64,000 nt of DNA from Cellulosimicrobium sp. ES-005 (GTDB taxonomy: Bacteria; Actinomycetota; Actinomycetes; Actinomycetales; Cellulomonadaceae), in assembly GCF_040448685.1 (NCBI RefSeq), contig NZ_CP159290.1, forward strand, positions 3,410,001-3,474,000, in the 5' to 3' direction. How positions within the stretch are numbered: position 1 is the first letter of the stretch; each line of letters begins with the position of its first letter. Positions 43,561-52,786 of the stretch are shown here, piece after piece. The notes under the pieces are model-generated. The model was not told where the DNA came from. It searched no databases and saw nothing but the letters and a program-made list of their open reading frames with translations. Position numbers and translations under genes: made by a program.

Positions 43561-44595
43561 ATGGCGACTGGCAGGGGTGCCCGGTTCGACGGCGCGGCGT
43601 TGCGTGAGGATCTGCGCGCGTCATGGAAGGACGCGACGGCCGCGTTGGTGCTGACGCTCGCGATCTTCGCCCTGTTGTACTGGCGGGTGGCGGAGGGCAC
43701 CTCGGCGACGATCGAGGTGATGCCGTTCCTCGCGGACGCGCCGCTGTACTGGATGTACTGGCTGTGCCAGGCGTTCGGGTGGTCGGGTCTGCTGTGGGCG
43801 TGGATCACGGTGATGCTCGGGCTCGTCCGCTCCTCGCGACGCCCGGCGTGGATGCCCGTTTCGACGGCGCGCCTGGAGCGGTGGCACCGCACGACGAGCC
43901 TGACGACGATCGGTCTGATGTTCGCGCACGCGTTCTGGTTCTTCGCGGAGCTGGTGCGGGAGAACGCGGACGGGCTCTCGACGCCGGCGTTGCTGTGGAG
44001 TGCGTTCGTGGACGTGTTCGTGCCGGGTGGGTACTCCTCGGGCACGGGGCAGATCGCGATCCTGGTCGGACTACTGGCGCTGTACCTGTCGATCCCGCTC
44101 GGGCTGGCTTTCTACGCGCGCCGGTGGATGGGTCCGCGGGTGTGGCAGGCGCTGCACGCCTCGATCATCGTGGTGTACGTGCTGAGCGTGTGGCACACCC
44201 TGCTGTACGGGACGAACGTCTGGTACGACGGCGCGTTCCGCACCACGATCTGGCTCCTGCAGCTCCCCGTCGCCGGGCTGCTGCTCGTCCGGCTCCTCGC
44301 CCCGGCCCGCACGCCCGGGCCGTCGGTGCTCGACACGGTCGGGCGCTGGATCGGACGCCTCGCGGTCTCGGCAACGATCGTCGTCGTCCTGCTCGTCACC
44401 GCGACGGGCCGTGACGGCGGGCGCACGCCCGGCGCGGACGGAGCCGGGCTCAACGTCACCCAGGTGATGGTCTGGACGGGGTTCGCCCTGTTCGTGGTTG
44501 CGGTCGCCGTCACGGTGGTGCGCGCCCACCGTCGCCCGCGCGCGACCCCCGAGCGTCAGCAGACTCCCGCGCCCGCGCTCGAGACGACCCGGTAG
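43561..44595 (+). CDS. Ferric reductase-like transmembrane cytochrome
   Basis: 344 residues, six to seven membrane helices. Four histidines sit as two pairs on two helices: His109/His123 (ERWHRTT, FAHAFW) and His199/His212 (ALHASII, VWHTLLYG), spaced 13-14 residues as in two-heme ferric reductase-like domains (MsrQ/NOX/Fre). No FAD/NAD reductase domain is fused, so it needs a partner. First gene of a cassette that handles copper, iron or heme at the membrane. Confidence 0.82.
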   Translation: MATGRGARFDGAALREDLRASWKDATAALVLTLAIFALLYWRVAEGTSATIEVMPFLADAPLYWMYWLCQAFGWSGLLWAWITVMLGLVRSSRRPAWMPVSTARLERWHRTTSLTTIGLMFAHAFWFFAELVRENADGLSTPALLWSAFVDVFVPGGYSSGTGQIAILVGLLALYLSIPLGLAFYARRWMGPRVWQALHASIIVVYVLSVWHTLLYGTNVWYDGAFRTTIWLLQLPVAGLLLVRLLAPARTPGPSVLDTVGRWIGRLAVSATIVVVLLVTATGRDGGRTPGADGAGLNVTQVMVWTGFALFVVAVAVTVVRAHRRPRATPERQQTPAPALETTR

Positions 44596-44690
44596 CGGCG
44601 CTCCGTGACCGTGGACCGCTGGTGTGAGATGGGCGACCGATCGTGACGTGCTGTCGATCCTGCCGACAGGCCGCGGCTAAGGTGGCGCGC

Positions 44691-45323
44691 GTGGACTCCC
44701 AGAAGCAGCAGGTAGCGCGCATGGTGCGCGCGGTCCTGCTGGCGTCCACCACGTTCTCCTTTGCCGCGGTCGCGCACGCCTGGGGTGGTGGACACCTGCC
44801 CTCGGGACTGGGCCTGCTCGTCCTGGGTGCACTGACCGCCGCGGCGTGCAGCGCTGCCGCGCGCTTTCGCGCGCGCGCCTGGTGGCTCGTCGCGTTCCTC
44901 GGGCTGCTGCAGCTCGTGCTGCACCACGGCTTCATGATCTTCACCCCGGCCACCGCGCACGGATTCGCCGCGACGGGCGCGGCCACCGGGTCTCACCACG
45001 GCGCGGTGGATCCCGCCCTGGTCGCCGGGGCCGTGGACGTCGCGCACGCGGGGCACGCGATGGGCCCGGGCATGCTCGCCGCGCACGCGGGTGCCGTCGT
45101 CGTGACGGCGCTGGTGATGGGTGCGGCCGAGCGCGCCGCGGGCCTGGCGTGGTCGGTGTGGACCTTCCTGCTCCCGGTCCTGCTGGGGCTGTTCCGGCCG
45201 GTCGCCCTGCCACGTCCGCGCTCGTCGTGGGCGTCCGCTCCTGAGCCGGCCGCGCTGTCGCGGCTGGTGGGCTCGGTCGCGCCCCGGCGCGGTCCCCCGG
45301 TGTCCTTCGCGACCTTCGCCTGA
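44691..45323 (+). CDS. Histidine-rich membrane protein of unknown function
   Basis: About 210 residues from GTG 44691 (AAGGTGG upstream); GTG 44643 would add a CCRSC motif. Four to five hydrophobic helices with many histidines in loops (LVLHHGFMIF, GSHHGAVD, AHAGHAMG, AAHAGAV), a pattern common in copper-handling membrane proteins of actinomycetes. Followed by the PepSY protein. Its substrate is inference from the neighbours. Confidence 0.65.
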   Translation: MDSQKQQVARMVRAVLLASTTFSFAAVAHAWGGGHLPSGLGLLVLGALTAAACSAAARFRARAWWLVAFLGLLQLVLHHGFMIFTPATAHGFAATGAATGSHHGAVDPALVAGAVDVAHAGHAMGPGMLAAHAGAVVVTALVMGAAERAAGLAWSVWTFLLPVLLGLFRPVALPRPRSSWASAPEPAALSRLVGSVAPRRGPPVSFATFA

Positions 45324-45474
45324 GCCCACCTGCCAGCCCGACGGGGCGTGGTGCGGGTGTGTAGGCGGGGTCGACTCTGCCCCCTTTCTCCCCGTGCACG
45401 CGTCCCGCGTGACGGGCACGTCGTCGTGCCCGTCCTCGCGCTCGTGCGTGCTGCCTCGAAGGACACCACCGCTG

Positions 45475-46971
45475 ATGACTTCTGTGACCCCTCGCACGAG
45501 CGAGGAAGCTCCCACCCGACCGCCTACCGAGCCGGCGCCCGAGTCGACCGGCCCGGACCTGCCGCCGCCGGCCCGGCCCGGGCTGTGGGAGTCGGTGCGC
45601 CCGCTGCTGCACCGGCTGCACTTCTACGCCGGGATCCTGGTCGGCCCGTTCCTGCTGGTCGCGGCGACCACCGGCCTGCTGTACACCGCGACCCCGACGC
45701 TCGAGCCGATCGTGCACCGCCACGAGCTGTTCGTCGACGAGGTCGGGACCACGACCTACGCCCTGGACCAGCAGCTCGCCGCGGCCCGTGAGGCCCACCC
45801 CGAGGGCACCGTCACCCAGGTCCGTCCGCCGGCCACGGCGGACGGTACGACCCGGGTCGTGCTCGCCGTGGACGACGTGCCCGAGGGCTACACCCGCACC
45901 GTGTTCGTCGACCCGTACACCCTCGAGGTGCGCGGCGCGCTGGCGACGTACGGTGAGTGGCTACCGGTCCGGGCGTGGGTCGACGACCTGCACCGCAACC
46001 TGCACCTCGGCGAGGCCGGGCGCTGGTACTCCGAGCTCGCCGCCTCGTGGCTGTGGGTCGTCGCGCTCGGCGGGCTCGCGATGTGGATCGCCCGCGTCGC
46101 CCGCACCCGCAAGGCGCGCCGCCTGGTCGTGCCCGAGGTGCGCGCCAAGTCCGCACGCAAGCGGGTGCTGTCCTGGCACGGGACGGTGGGCACCGTGATC
46201 GTGCTCGGACTCCTGGGCCTGTCCGCGACCGGCCTGACGTGGTCCGCGAACGCCGGGGCGAACATCGGCGAGCTGCGTACCGCCCTGTCCTGGGGCACCC
46301 CGACCGTGGACACCACGCTGCCTGGCGCTACCCCGCCCGCCGCCGCTGCGGACGAGCACGCCCACCACCATGGCGGTGGGGCCGGGCCGGCGTCGGACGA
46401 CGTCCTGACCGCGGGGGTCGGGATCAACGGGGTCCTCGCTGTCGCGCGTGCCGAAGGCCTGCGGGAGAACCCCCTGCAGGTCACACCCCCGGCGGAGGAC
46501 GGGCAGGCGTGGGTTGTCAAGGAGAACAAGCGCTCCTGGCCCTCTCAGCAGGACGCGATCGCCGTCGACGGCGCCACGGGCGAGGTCGTGGACCGGATCG
46601 ACTTCGACGACCAGCCCGCCGCGGCGAAGCTGACCCGCTGGGGCATCGACGCGCACATGGGCCTGCTGTTCGGCATCTGGAACCAGATCGCCCTGGCCGC
46701 CGTCGCGATCGGCCTCATCACGCTCATCATCCTCGGGTACCGGATGTGGTGGCAGCGCCGCCCGACCCGCTCCACCTCCCGGCGCCCCGGACCGCCGATC
46801 CCGCGCGGCGCGCTGCGCCGCGCACCGCTGTGGCTCGCGGTCACCGTCCTCGTGATCGCCGCCGCCGTCGGCTGGTTCATCCCGTACTTCGGCATCCCGC
46901 TCGCGGTGTTCCTGCTCGTCGACCTGCTGCTCGCCGCCCGCGCCCGCCGCGTCACGAAGGTCCCCGCATGA
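45475..46971 (+). CDS. PepSY-associated transmembrane protein
   Basis: 498 residues. After a disordered Pro-rich N-terminus come four main membrane helices with two PepSY-like extracytoplasmic domains between them; LHFYAGILVGPFLLVAATTGLLY and the DLHRNLHLGEAGRWYSELAA segment are typical of the PiuB/YddB group, with conserved His for heme. A His-rich loop (DEHAHHHGGG) may bind copper. Members act in siderophore-iron reduction or membrane electron transfer. AAGGA ribosome binding site. Confidence 0.87.
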   Translation: MTSVTPRTSEEAPTRPPTEPAPESTGPDLPPPARPGLWESVRPLLHRLHFYAGILVGPFLLVAATTGLLYTATPTLEPIVHRHELFVDEVGTTTYALDQQLAAAREAHPEGTVTQVRPPATADGTTRVVLAVDDVPEGYTRTVFVDPYTLEVRGALATYGEWLPVRAWVDDLHRNLHLGEAGRWYSELAASWLWVVALGGLAMWIARVARTRKARRLVVPEVRAKSARKRVLSWHGTVGTVIVLGLLGLSATGLTWSANAGANIGELRTALSWGTPTVDTTLPGATPPAAAADEHAHHHGGGAGPASDDVLTAGVGINGVLAVARAEGLRENPLQVTPPAEDGQAWVVKENKRSWPSQQDAIAVDGATGEVVDRIDFDDQPAAAKLTRWGIDAHMGLLFGIWNQIALAAVAIGLITLIILGYRMWWQRRPTRSTSRRPGPPIPRGALRRAPLWLAVTVLVIAAAVGWFIPYFGIPLAVFLLVDLLLAARARRVTKVPA

Positions 46972-47018
46972 GCCCGCGCCGCGCCGGCACCTCACCCACG
47001 AACCCCCTGGAGAACACT

Positions 47019-47597
47019 ATGACCCGCACCCGCACCCGCCTGCTTGCCAGCCTCGGCGCCCTGACCCTGACGGCCGCCCTGGCGGCCTGCTCGACGGGCA
47101 CCGCCGACGCCGGAGACGACGCTGCAACCGCCCCCGCGGTGGCTGAGGCCGACGCGCTGGACATCACCGACCCGTGGGTCAAGGCCGCCGACGAGGGCAT
47201 GACCGCCGCGTTCGGCACCCTGACCAACGACTCCGACGCCGACGTGCGCATCGTGTCCGCGACCAGCGAGGTGACGTCCTCGATGGAGCTGCACGAGATG
47301 GCCACCGGCGACGACGGCGCGATGGTCATGCGCCAGAAGGAGGGCGGCTTCGTCGTCGCGGCCGGCGCCTCGCACGAGCTCTCCCCCGGTGGGGACCACT
47401 TGATGTTCATGGACCTCACCACCCCGGTCCAGCCCGGCGACGAGGTCACCGTGACCCTGACCGCGGAGGACGGGTCGACGTTCGAGTTCACGGCGCCCGG
47501 CCGGTCGTACTCGGGCGCGAACGAGGAGTACGACGGCGGCGAGCACGGCGAGGGCGACATGGAGATGGACATGGAGACGGAGCACGCCGACTCATGA
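47019..47597 (+). CDS. PCuAC-type copper chaperone lipoprotein
   Basis: 192 residues. Lipoprotein signal with lipobox LAAC near residue 24. The Cu(I) site of the PCuAC fold is complete: MELHEM, MVMRQKEGG, and GGDHLMFMDL (the H-x-M pairs). C-terminal tail is rich in Asp, Glu, His and Met (EGDMEMDMETEH), giving extra copper ligands. It delivers copper to cytochrome oxidase or similar enzymes outside the membrane. Stop overlaps the DyP peroxidase ATG. Confidence 0.93.
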   Translation: MTRTRTRLLASLGALTLTAALAACSTGTADAGDDAATAPAVAEADALDITDPWVKAADEGMTAAFGTLTNDSDADVRIVSATSEVTSSMELHEMATGDDGAMVMRQKEGGFVVAAGASHELSPGGDHLMFMDLTTPVQPGDEVTVTLTAEDGSTFEFTAPGRSYSGANEEYDGGEHGEGDMEMDMETEHADS

Positions 47598-48841
47598 CCG
47601 GCTCCGACAAGGCTGTTCCCGTACGGTGCGGCGCCTCGCGCCGCGCGTTCCTCCAGGGTGGTGCCGCCGCGCTCGGCGGCGCCGCCCTGGCGCTCGGCGG
47701 CCGCGCCGCGGTCGACGCCGCCGCCGCCGAGCCGCCCCCGCCGCCTGCCCCACCGGTGGACGCGACGGGCACCGCGACCGTCGCGTTCCGGGGCGCGCGG
47801 CAGCCCGGGGTGGACACCGTCCCGCAGGCGTTCGCCGCGCTCGTCGCGCTCGACCTCGTCGAGGGCGTGGACCGCGACGCTCTGGTGCGGCTCATGGGCA
47901 TCTGGACCGACGACGTCGAACGCCTCATGGCCGGCCGTCCCGGCCTGGCGGACACCGAGCCCGAGCTCGCGACCATCCCCGCCCGGCTCACCGTGACGCT
48001 CGGGTATGGGCCCGGCGTCTTCACCGCCGCGGGTCTGGAGCACCGGCGCCCGACCTGGCTGCGTCCTCTGCCCGCGTTCGGGGTCGACCGGCTCGAGGAC
48101 CGGTGGAACGACGGCGACCTCCTGCTGCAGGTGTGCGCCGACGACGACGTGACCGTCACCCACGCCGTGCGGCTCCTGGTCAAGGAGGCCCGCACGTTCG
48201 CCGCCGTGCGCTGGGTCCAGCGCGGGTTCCGCCGCGCCCCCGGCACCGAGAAGCCCGGCACGACGATGCGCAACCTCATGGGCCAGGTCGACGGCACCCG
48301 CAACCTCGACCCCGCCGTCGACCCGGACCTGGTCTGGCACGCCGACGGTTCTCGCGGCTGGCTCGCCGGCGGCACGTCCATGGTCGTGCGACGCATTGCG
48401 ATCAATCTCGATACCTGGGACGAGCTGGACCGTTCCGGCCGTGAGGAGGTCGTGGGGCGGCGCCTGGACACCGGGGCACCGCTCACCGGTACCCGTGAGC
48501 ACGACGAGCCCGATCTGGAGGCCAAGGGGCCGAACGGGTTCGAGGTCATCGGCTCGTTCGCCCACATCCGTCGTTCACGCACCGACGATCCCGAGCAGCG
48601 GTTCCTGCGGCGGGCCTACAACTACGACGCCGCTCCCGTACCGGGTGCCCTGTCTGACTCGGGGTTGCTGTTCGTCACGTTCCAGGCCGACGTCGACCGC
48701 CAGTTCGTCCCCATCCAGCAGCGCCTGGACGAGCTCGACCTGCTCAACCAGTGGACCACTCCTGTCGGGTCCGCGGTCTTCGCGATCCCCCCGGGCGCCC
48801 GCGACGGGGAGTACCTCGGACAAGGACTCTTCGATGCCTGA
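47594..48841 (+). CDS. Tat-exported DyP-type peroxidase (EfeB-like)
   Basis: 415 residues, ATGA overlap with PCuAC. Twin-arginine signal SRRAFLQGGAAALGG then a Pro-rich spacer. Family motif GQVDGTRN (catalytic Asp), proximal His in IGSFAHIRRS and the heme-pocket Arg downstream. DyP/EfeB enzymes oxidise porphyrinogens and dyes or release iron from heme; efeUO partners are absent here, so it probably works with the copper/heme proteins of this cassette. Confidence 0.92.
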   Translation: MTGSDKAVPVRCGASRRAFLQGGAAALGGAALALGGRAAVDAAAAEPPPPPAPPVDATGTATVAFRGARQPGVDTVPQAFAALVALDLVEGVDRDALVRLMGIWTDDVERLMAGRPGLADTEPELATIPARLTVTLGYGPGVFTAAGLEHRRPTWLRPLPAFGVDRLEDRWNDGDLLLQVCADDDVTVTHAVRLLVKEARTFAAVRWVQRGFRRAPGTEKPGTTMRNLMGQVDGTRNLDPAVDPDLVWHADGSRGWLAGGTSMVVRRIAINLDTWDELDRSGREEVVGRRLDTGAPLTGTREHDEPDLEAKGPNGFEVIGSFAHIRRSRTDDPEQRFLRRAYNYDAAPVPGALSDSGLLFVTFQADVDRQFVPIQQRLDELDLLNQWTTPVGSAVFAIPPGARDGEYLGQGLFDA

Positions 48842-50873
48842 CCCAGCACGGACCGACAACCCCCACGACGTCCCGCACATCGAGGGTTTCCACCTGCCCA
48901 GGCTCCGCCCGAGCGAGATCGCGCTCCTGGGCGCGATTCCGCTCGCGGTGCTCGTCGCGCTGCTCGGGCTCGCCTGGACCGGTGAGCTCGTACCCAAGCT
49001 CCTGGCGGACCCGGGCGACGTCGTGCGCTATGGGTTGCCCGTTGCCCGGGTCGTCCACGACGGTGCGGCCGCGTTGACGATCGGGCTGCTCGTCCTGGCC
49101 GTCGGCGTCCTGCCTGGGCAGGGCAAGGTTCCGGGCGCAGTGTCCTACTCGCAGTGGACCGCGACCCGGTGGGCCGCCCGGGCCGCCGCGGTGTGGCTCG
49201 CCGCCGCGATCGCCGTCGTCGTCTTCACCACGGGCAACTCGGTCGGGATGAGCCCCACCGACCCCGGCTTCTGGGACCAGGTGCACTACTTCGCGATCGG
49301 CATCGAGCTCGGGCAGTTCCTCGCCGTGTCCACGCTGCTCGTCGCCGGGTCGTTCCTGGCCTTGCTCGGCGCGCGGACCGTGAACCGTGCCGCGGTCGCA
49401 CTCGCCTTCGCCCTGGCGGCGCTGCTCCCGGTCGCGCTGGGTGGGCACGCCGCAGGCGCGGACGAGCACCTCAACGCCGTCAACTCGCTGCTGGTCCACC
49501 TCGTCGTGGTCACCGTCTGGGTCGGAGGCCTTGCCGGGCTCGCGCTCCTGCGTCCCCGCGTCGGCACGGCCCTGCCCGCGGTCGTGGCGCGCTACTCGGC
49601 CGTCGCCGCATGGTGCTTCGCCGGCGCCGCGTTCTCCGGCGTCGTCAATGCCTCGCTGCGTCTGGAGAGCCCGGCCGACCTGCTCACCTCGACCTACGGG
49701 CTCCTGCTCACCGTCAAGGTCCTCGCGCTCGTCGTCCTCGGCCTCGCCGGGTGGGCCCAGCGCCGGCGCGTCGTCCCGCGCCTCGCCGCACCCGGTGGCG
49801 GGCGCGCGTTTGCCCGACTGGCCGTCGGTGAGGTCCTGGTCATGGCGGTCACGTTCGGCGCGTCCGTCGCCCTCTCGCGGTCCTCACCACCGGTCCCGCA
49901 AGAACCTGTGACCTACGACCCACGCCACGCGCTGCTCGGCTTCCCCTACCCCGAACCCGTCTCCGCACGGACCATGCTCACCGCGTTCCAACCCGACTGG
50001 CTCTTCCTCGCCGTCGCGACCACCCTCGCCGGCCTCTACCTGGCCGCCGTCACACGCCTCCGCCGCCGCGGCGACCGCTGGCCGGTCGGTCGCACCACCA
50101 TGTGGCTGCTCGGGTGCGCAGCCCTGGCCTACGCCACCAGCGGTGGGCCCGGCGTCTACGGGTCGGTGCACTTCTCCACCCACATGGTCCAGCACATGGC
50201 CCTGATGATGTTCGTCCCGCTGCCCCTCGCGCTCGGCGCGCCCGTCACCCTCGCCCTGCGCGCCCTGCCCGCCCGCACCGACCACTCGCGCGGACCCCGC
50301 GAGTGGATCCTCCTCGTCGTGCACTCCTGGTACTCCCGGTTCCTCACCCGGCCCGCCGTCGCCGGGGTGATCTTCGCCGGCAGCCTCGTCGCGTTCTACT
50401 ACACCGGCTGGTTCCAGTACGCCCTCTTCGAGCACCCCGGCCATCTGCTCATGCAGGTCCACTTCCTGCTCTCGGGCTACCTGTTCTTCTGGGTCATCCT
50501 CGGCATCGACCCCGGCCCCACCCGTGCCGCGTACCCCATCCGGCTCCTCATCCTGCTCATCACCATGGCCTTCCACGCCTTCTTCGGCGTCGCTGTCATG
50601 GCCGACCAGCAGATACTCGCCGCCGACTGGTGGGCAGCCATGGGATACACCGACACCAACGCCCTGCTCGACGACCAAGCCGTCGGCGGCTCCATCACCT
50701 GGGGCGCCGGCGAGATCCCCGTCCTGATCGCCGCCATCATCGTCGCGGTCCAGTGGGCCCGCGATGACGAACGCACCGCCCGACGCCGAGACCGCCAGGC
50801 CGACCGCGACGGCGACGCCGAACTCACCGCCTACAACAACCACCTCGCCGAACTCGCGAAGAGGAGCTCGTAG
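48834..50873 (+). CDS. CopD-CtaG fusion copper membrane protein
   Basis: 679 residues, ATG inside the end of the peroxidase gene, AAGGA upstream. First half (to about residue 360) is a CopD-like copper resistance domain with about eight helices; the second half is a Caa3-type CtaG domain (FSTHMVQHMALMMFVPLPLALGAP, FEHPGHLLMQVHFLLSGYLFFW) with the conserved His and Met for copper. Imports copper and helps load cytochrome oxidase. Such fusions are standard in actinomycetes, often next to PCuAC. Confidence 0.92.
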   Translation: MPDPARTDNPHDVPHIEGFHLPRLRPSEIALLGAIPLAVLVALLGLAWTGELVPKLLADPGDVVRYGLPVARVVHDGAAALTIGLLVLAVGVLPGQGKVPGAVSYSQWTATRWAARAAAVWLAAAIAVVVFTTGNSVGMSPTDPGFWDQVHYFAIGIELGQFLAVSTLLVAGSFLALLGARTVNRAAVALAFALAALLPVALGGHAAGADEHLNAVNSLLVHLVVVTVWVGGLAGLALLRPRVGTALPAVVARYSAVAAWCFAGAAFSGVVNASLRLESPADLLTSTYGLLLTVKVLALVVLGLAGWAQRRRVVPRLAAPGGGRAFARLAVGEVLVMAVTFGASVALSRSSPPVPQEPVTYDPRHALLGFPYPEPVSARTMLTAFQPDWLFLAVATTLAGLYLAAVTRLRRRGDRWPVGRTTMWLLGCAALAYATSGGPGVYGSVHFSTHMVQHMALMMFVPLPLALGAPVTLALRALPARTDHSRGPREWILLVVHSWYSRFLTRPAVAGVIFAGSLVAFYYTGWFQYALFEHPGHLLMQVHFLLSGYLFFWVILGIDPGPTRAAYPIRLLILLITMAFHAFFGVAVMADQQILAADWWAAMGYTDTNALLDDQAVGGSITWGAGEIPVLIAAIIVAVQWARDDERTARRRDRQADRDGDAELTAYNNHLAELAKRSS

Positions 50874-50899
50874 CCACACCGCGCGACGCAGAACCGCAC

Positions 50900-50944
50900 G
50901 TTTGTCAGGCGTCGCACAACCAGGTTGTGCGACGCCTGACAAAC
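50900..50944 (+). repeat. Hairpin-associated repeat, copy 4
   Basis: Perfect 20-bp arms (50900-50919, 50925-50944), loop CCAGG; nearly identical to copy 2 at 39843 in direct orientation. It closes the copper cassette and may also act as terminator. 50945-51259 shows no gene. Confidence 0.8.
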
Positions 50945-51259
50945 GGTTGCGGTCTCAACCCACCAACGCATCACCTCGTTCACGGGGAACCCTAGCCAGC
51001 GGCCTCAGCGAGGCCACCCGATCACCTGTCAACGCGGCGGGTTGGGGTTCGCAACGGCGCTGACCCGGTCCTCGACGGCGGCAACCAGGCCCGCACCGGT
51101 CAACTTGAACCGCATCCAGCGCTTCTGACGGCATCCCCATGAATCGGGGCCGTCCCCGTGCACCATATCCAGCCCATGCACGCGTCATGTGTCAGTATTG
51201 CTTCCACCTCGCGATGGGCGTATAGTGCACCGAAGCCCACACGAGACGAAGGAGTCGAG

Positions 51260-51718
51260 TTGAGCACCGCCCACCCGGCGTTTCATGCAGCCATACCCAC
51301 ACCGTCGTCGCCAAGACCAAGCGGTCCACGCCGTGTTAGAAACACGCTGCTTGCGACACTCGTCGCTATTACGGTGTCCATCACGCTCGCACCGCTCGCA
51401 CAGGCGCTGGCGGTCACCTACGCGAGCGCGGTCAGCACGAGCGAGCTATCCGTCCGGCAATCACCGCGCCTCGTATCGATCAGTGGTGGAACGGCCTTCA
51501 CCGAGGCCTTCAGCGCCGATGGGGCAAGCGCCCGCGTGCACATCGAGACGTTCATCCCCGCTCCCGGCTATCAGACACTGCACTACACCTATGGAACCGC
51601 CGGCGAGGCGAACATGTCTCATCAACGGCGAACCAACGTCTACTCCAAGTGCTGGTGGGACTTTCCGTTCTCCAGCTCGAACATCGGGAATTTGGACCTT
51701 ACTTGCAGAACGCGCTAG
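51260..51718 (+). CDS. Secreted protein A of a paralogous pair, unknown
   Basis: 152 residues from TTG 51260, chosen for GAAGGAG at ideal spacing; no ATG or GTG fits. Long N-region, basic patch RRVRN, hydrophobic stretch and an AQALA cleavage site near residue 50. The mature part (TYASAVSTS, ISGGTAF, FIPAPGYQTLHY, SHQRRTN, C-W, LTCR) aligns clearly with the gene at 52332, with two conserved Cys. No domain recognised. Lower GC than flanking genes. Confidence 0.65.
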   Translation: MSTAHPAFHAAIPTPSSPRPSGPRRVRNTLLATLVAITVSITLAPLAQALAVTYASAVSTSELSVRQSPRLVSISGGTAFTEAFSADGASARVHIETFIPAPGYQTLHYTYGTAGEANMSHQRRTNVYSKCWWDFPFSSSNIGNLDLTCRTR

Positions 51719-51741
51719 TCGCGGGCTAGATCGGAGTACGA

Positions 51742-52335
51742 ATGCGACGCACGACAACAGGACTTCTCGGCGCAGTGGTAACGCTGGTCGGACTTGCCAT
51801 TGCGGGACCTGCCCTCGCAGAGGATGAGCACGTGAGCCTTGAAGCACTGATACCTCAATTCGCGACACCACAAGGCCCCGCCGACATTGTTCCGGGCTCG
51901 GTGCCACTCGACGACCTCGGCGACATCGACAAGGCGTCGTCGCGGTTCCTGGGACGCGATACCGCGGCGGATTACTGGATCGCCCGGTCGGGGACGTCAC
52001 GCCTGTGCTTTATCGCGCACATCCGAACAGAGGGGATGAGTGCGTCGTCCTGCGCAGACATCACGACGTTCCACAGGCACGGAATCGGACTAAGCGCCGG
52101 TAGCGGCACTCGCGATCTAGACACCTCTGCCGAAGCGTACCTCTTGCCCTCTGACATTACTCCGCCCAGGGTCGCGCACGAGAATCGCGAGAGAATTATG
52201 CGCGCGGAACAGTCGTCGTCGTCAGCAAATCTCGTCTCAGTCAACCCAGGCTCGCCGGGCTTGGAACCGTTTGACGTCTCGCGCGCCGACGGCTCAGTGT
52301 TCCAGTTCGCTCCCGCGCGGGAGGTTCGCGAATGA
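51742..52335 (+). CDS. Secreted protein of unknown function
   Basis: 197 residues, GGAG upstream. Clear signal peptide ending GPALAED. Mature part contains DYWIARSGTSRLCFIAHI and ASSCADI, giving two Cys probably joined as a disulfide; the C-terminus is unstructured. Overlaps the start of the next gene (ATGA). It resembles generic actinobacterial secreted proteins whose role is unknown. Lies between two paralogous secreted proteins, so likely part of one extracellular system. Confidence 0.65.
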   Translation: MRRTTTGLLGAVVTLVGLAIAGPALAEDEHVSLEALIPQFATPQGPADIVPGSVPLDDLGDIDKASSRFLGRDTAADYWIARSGTSRLCFIAHIRTEGMSASSCADITTFHRHGIGLSAGSGTRDLDTSAEAYLLPSDITPPRVAHENRERIMRAEQSSSSANLVSVNPGSPGLEPFDVSRADGSVFQFAPAREVRE

Positions 52336-52736
52336 GGACGAAAGGAGTCCGTTTCAAGCTGAGGAGAGGATCCCGCGCTGGGCTATTTGCGACGATCCTG
52401 GCTGTGGCATGCCTAGTCGCCGTCCCGACCGCCCAGGCCGCGACGTACACCTACGCTAGCGCTCGGCCCACCACAGAGGGGGTGAACGTATACTCCGGCG
52501 TTCGTTCAAGCATCACCGGAGGCAGCGCCTTTGTGAACCTCGGCCTTGCAGTTGTGAGGCTCGAAAACTATTACCCAGCACCTGGATACATGCTTATTCA
52601 TTCCGCAACGTCGACGCCAGGTGGAAGCATCAGTTTCCAGCATCAGCGCCAATACAACGCCTCAAGCTTGTGTCGCTGGACAGTGGGGGGTCACGGGGGC
52701 GATCCGGCAGAACTGACCTGCCGCATAACCTACTAG
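52332..52736 (+). CDS. Secreted protein B of the paralogous pair, unknown
   Basis: 134 residues. Signal peptide with basic start and cleavage near AQAATYT. Shares with the 51260 gene the pattern TYASA, SITGGSAF, YYPAPGYMLIH, QHQRQYN, C-W and LTCR. The two Cys are in the same places. Small secreted size with duplicated genes is reminiscent of bacteriocins such as the lactococcin 972 group, but no clear match is seen. Confidence 0.65.
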   Translation: MRTKGVRFKLRRGSRAGLFATILAVACLVAVPTAQAATYTYASARPTTEGVNVYSGVRSSITGGSAFVNLGLAVVRLENYYPAPGYMLIHSATSTPGGSISFQHQRQYNASSLCRWTVGGHGGDPAELTCRITY

Positions 52737-52786
52737 CGGGCGCGCCAGCATATCGAGCGTCGGTCACGATCTACCTAAGGTATTCT

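Noticed and set aside
51260-52736. Lactococcin 972 bacteriocin locus
   Set aside because: Small secreted proteins fit in size, but the characteristic motif and the large membrane/ABC partners are absent.
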